From positions 1-5,109 of the forward strand of contig CAMNDR010000106.1 of NCBI GenBank assembly GCA_946535685.1: a DNA stretch of 5,109 nt, written 5' to 3'. This document shows, piece by piece, positions 4,132 to 5,109 of the stretch. Position numbers and translations under genes: made by a program. The stretch's first letter is position 1. Each line of letters begins with the position of its first letter. The notes below the pieces were generated by a model. That model did not search any database. It was not told where the DNA came from and worked only from the letters and a program-made list of their open reading frames with translations. This DNA is from an uncultured Clostridia bacterium. Lineage in GTDB: Bacteria > Bacillota > Clostridia > Oscillospirales > Ruminococcaceae.

Positions 4132-5109
4132 TCACGCCATCGCCGCTGCCCGCAGCAGCATCTTCTCGCCCTCGCATGTCAGGAATACCGTATCACCGCC
4201 ATGCACCTCGCCGCGCAGCCACATCCGGGAGAGCGGACTTTCCACATGCTGCGTCAGGAAACGCCGGATCGGGCGGGCGCCGTAGCGGCGAGTCTCCGGA
4301 TCGGATGCCGCCGCCTGTACGGCCTTTTCATCAAACTGCAGCGTGATCCCCAGGCTTTCCGCCCGCTCCGAAAGCGACACAAGCTGCCGCCGTGCGATCA
4401 CAGCAAGATCCTCCTCCGAAAGCGCCGAAAATTCGAGGATCTCATCCATTCTTCCGATCAGCTCCGGCGGCAGTGTCTGCCGGAGCGCATCCGTTCCGGT
4501 GCTCTGTTCACCGCCGAGGAAGCCCGCACTCGTGCTGCGCTGGTGCATGCCCAGATTCGAGGTCAGGAAGATCAGGCAGTTGCGCAGGCTGATCTGCCGT
4601 CCGGCGCTGTCCGTCAGCATCCCGTCCTCCAGGATCTGCAGCAGCAGATGCAGCACATCCGGGTGTGCCTTCTCGATCTCATCGAACAGCACCACACTGC
4701 ACGGCCGCTGCCGCAGATGCTCGCAGAACGGCGTATCCTCCGTGAATCCCACATACCCGGGCGGCGCCCCGATGAGCCTCGCCACGGAATGCGCCTCCAT
4801 ATATTCCGACATATCCAGCCGCAGCAGCGCCTTTTCCGTGCCATAGAGCGTCTCGCAGAGCGCACGGACGAGCGCCGTTTTGCCCACGCCCGTCGGCCCG
4901 AGAAATAAAAACGAGCCCACCGGCCGCCGGATGTCCCGAAACCCGGCTCCGCTCCTGCAGACCGCATCGCAGAGCCTGTCGATCACTGCATCATGCCCCA
5001 CGATCTTCGCATGGAGCGTCCGCTGCAGCAGCAAAAGCCGCTCCTGCTCCGCCGCCGTCATCTGAGAGAGCGGGATGCCTGTTCTCGCCGATGCGACCGC
5101 CGCCACATC
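4132..5109 (-). CDS. Clp/Hsp100 AAA+ unfoldase, C-terminal part (ClpC/ClpA-like)
   Basis: The frame is open to the right edge (GAT codon at 5107-5109), so the N-terminal half, including the first AAA+ domain, is outside the window. The 326 visible codons (including the stop) cover the end of the linker (VAAVASARTGIPL) and the second AAA+ domain. Counting from the Met read at 5106: Walker A GPTGVGKT (70-77), pore loop GYVG (117-120), Walker B VVLFDE (138-143), sensor 1 LTSN (181-184), arginine finger R219 in GRMDE, and sensor 2 GAR (276-278). The family threads substrate proteins through a hexamer using ATP. A SAGFLG loop after sensor 1 sits where ClpC/ClpA carry the (I/L/V)GF/L tripeptide that docks on ClpP, and where ClpB has none, so a ClpP partner is favoured. 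The first loop residue is Ala rather than Ile/Leu/Val, which leaves doubt. The GTG at 5104-5106 is internal, not the start. Confidence 0.9.
   Translation of the reverse strand, partial: DVAAVASARTGIPLSQMTAAEQERLLLLQRTLHAKIVGHDAVIDRLCDAVCRSGAGFRDIRRPVGSFLFLGPTGVGKTALVRALCETLYGTEKALLRLDMSEYMEAHSVARLIGAPPGYVGFTEDTPFCEHLRQRPCSVVLFDEIEKAHPDVLHLLLQILEDGMLTDSAGRQISLRNCLIFLTSNLGMHQRSTSAGFLGGEQSTGTDALRQTLPPELIGRMDEILEFSALSEEDLAVIARRQLVSLSERAESLGITLQFDEKAVQAAASDPETRRYGARPIRRFLTQHVESPLSRMWLRGEVHGGDTVFLTCEGEKMLLRAAAMA

Noticed and set aside
4201..4908. 235-codon plus-strand frame opposite the clp gene
   Set aside because: The minus strand carries all the AAA+ motifs in order, so this frame is its antisense shadow.

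Overview
The window reads like chromosomal DNA of a cellulosome-forming, fibre-degrading Bacillota, most likely a Ruminococcus or close relative. The grounds are a secreted GH5 cellulase ending in a dockerin, strong AAAGGAG-type ribosome binding sites, sigma-A promoters with 17-bp spacers, and GC-rich codon third positions. The species is inference.

Layout from left to right. (1) Positions 3-165 hold a gene-less element with 17-bp perfect terminal inverted repeats. Its whole length is a loose palindrome centred on a small GC hairpin, so it looks like a MITE or IS remnant. (2) Positions 263-1213 hold an unrecognised gene of 316 codons, split by one in-frame TAA at codon 210. A doubtful 43-codon ORF overlaps its end through ATGA, and a structured hairpin lies inside that ORF. 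(3) Positions 1417-3390 are a complete transcription unit: sigma-A promoter, a 14-bp palindrome at the start of transcription that resembles a LacI-family operator, a strong ribosome binding site, a 601-residue GH5 endoglucanase (signal peptide, catalytic domain, Pro/Thr/Asp linker, dockerin) and a 17-bp-stem terminator.

(4) Positions 3389-4009 are the unusual part. A fully consensus sigma-A promoter (TTGACA, 17 bp, TATAAT, with TG extension) fires into a segment bracketed by 89-bp inverted repeats. The outer 60 bp differ at one position. The arms almost touch the single AT-rich ORF between them: they stop 8 bp before its ATG and begin 4 bp after its stop. The ORF encodes a small acidic protein of 125 residues that I do not recognise. 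This may be a single-gene mobile or invertible cassette, or an mRNA whose ends can pair. (5) From 4132 to the right edge, on the minus strand, is the C-terminal half of a Clp/Hsp100 AAA+ unfoldase, with a terminator hairpin at 4031-4062.

The cellulase unit stands alone: no scaffoldin or other cellulosomal gene lies next to it. The repeat-bracketed gene sits in the space between the cellulase terminator and the converging clp gene, a tolerant site for an insertion.
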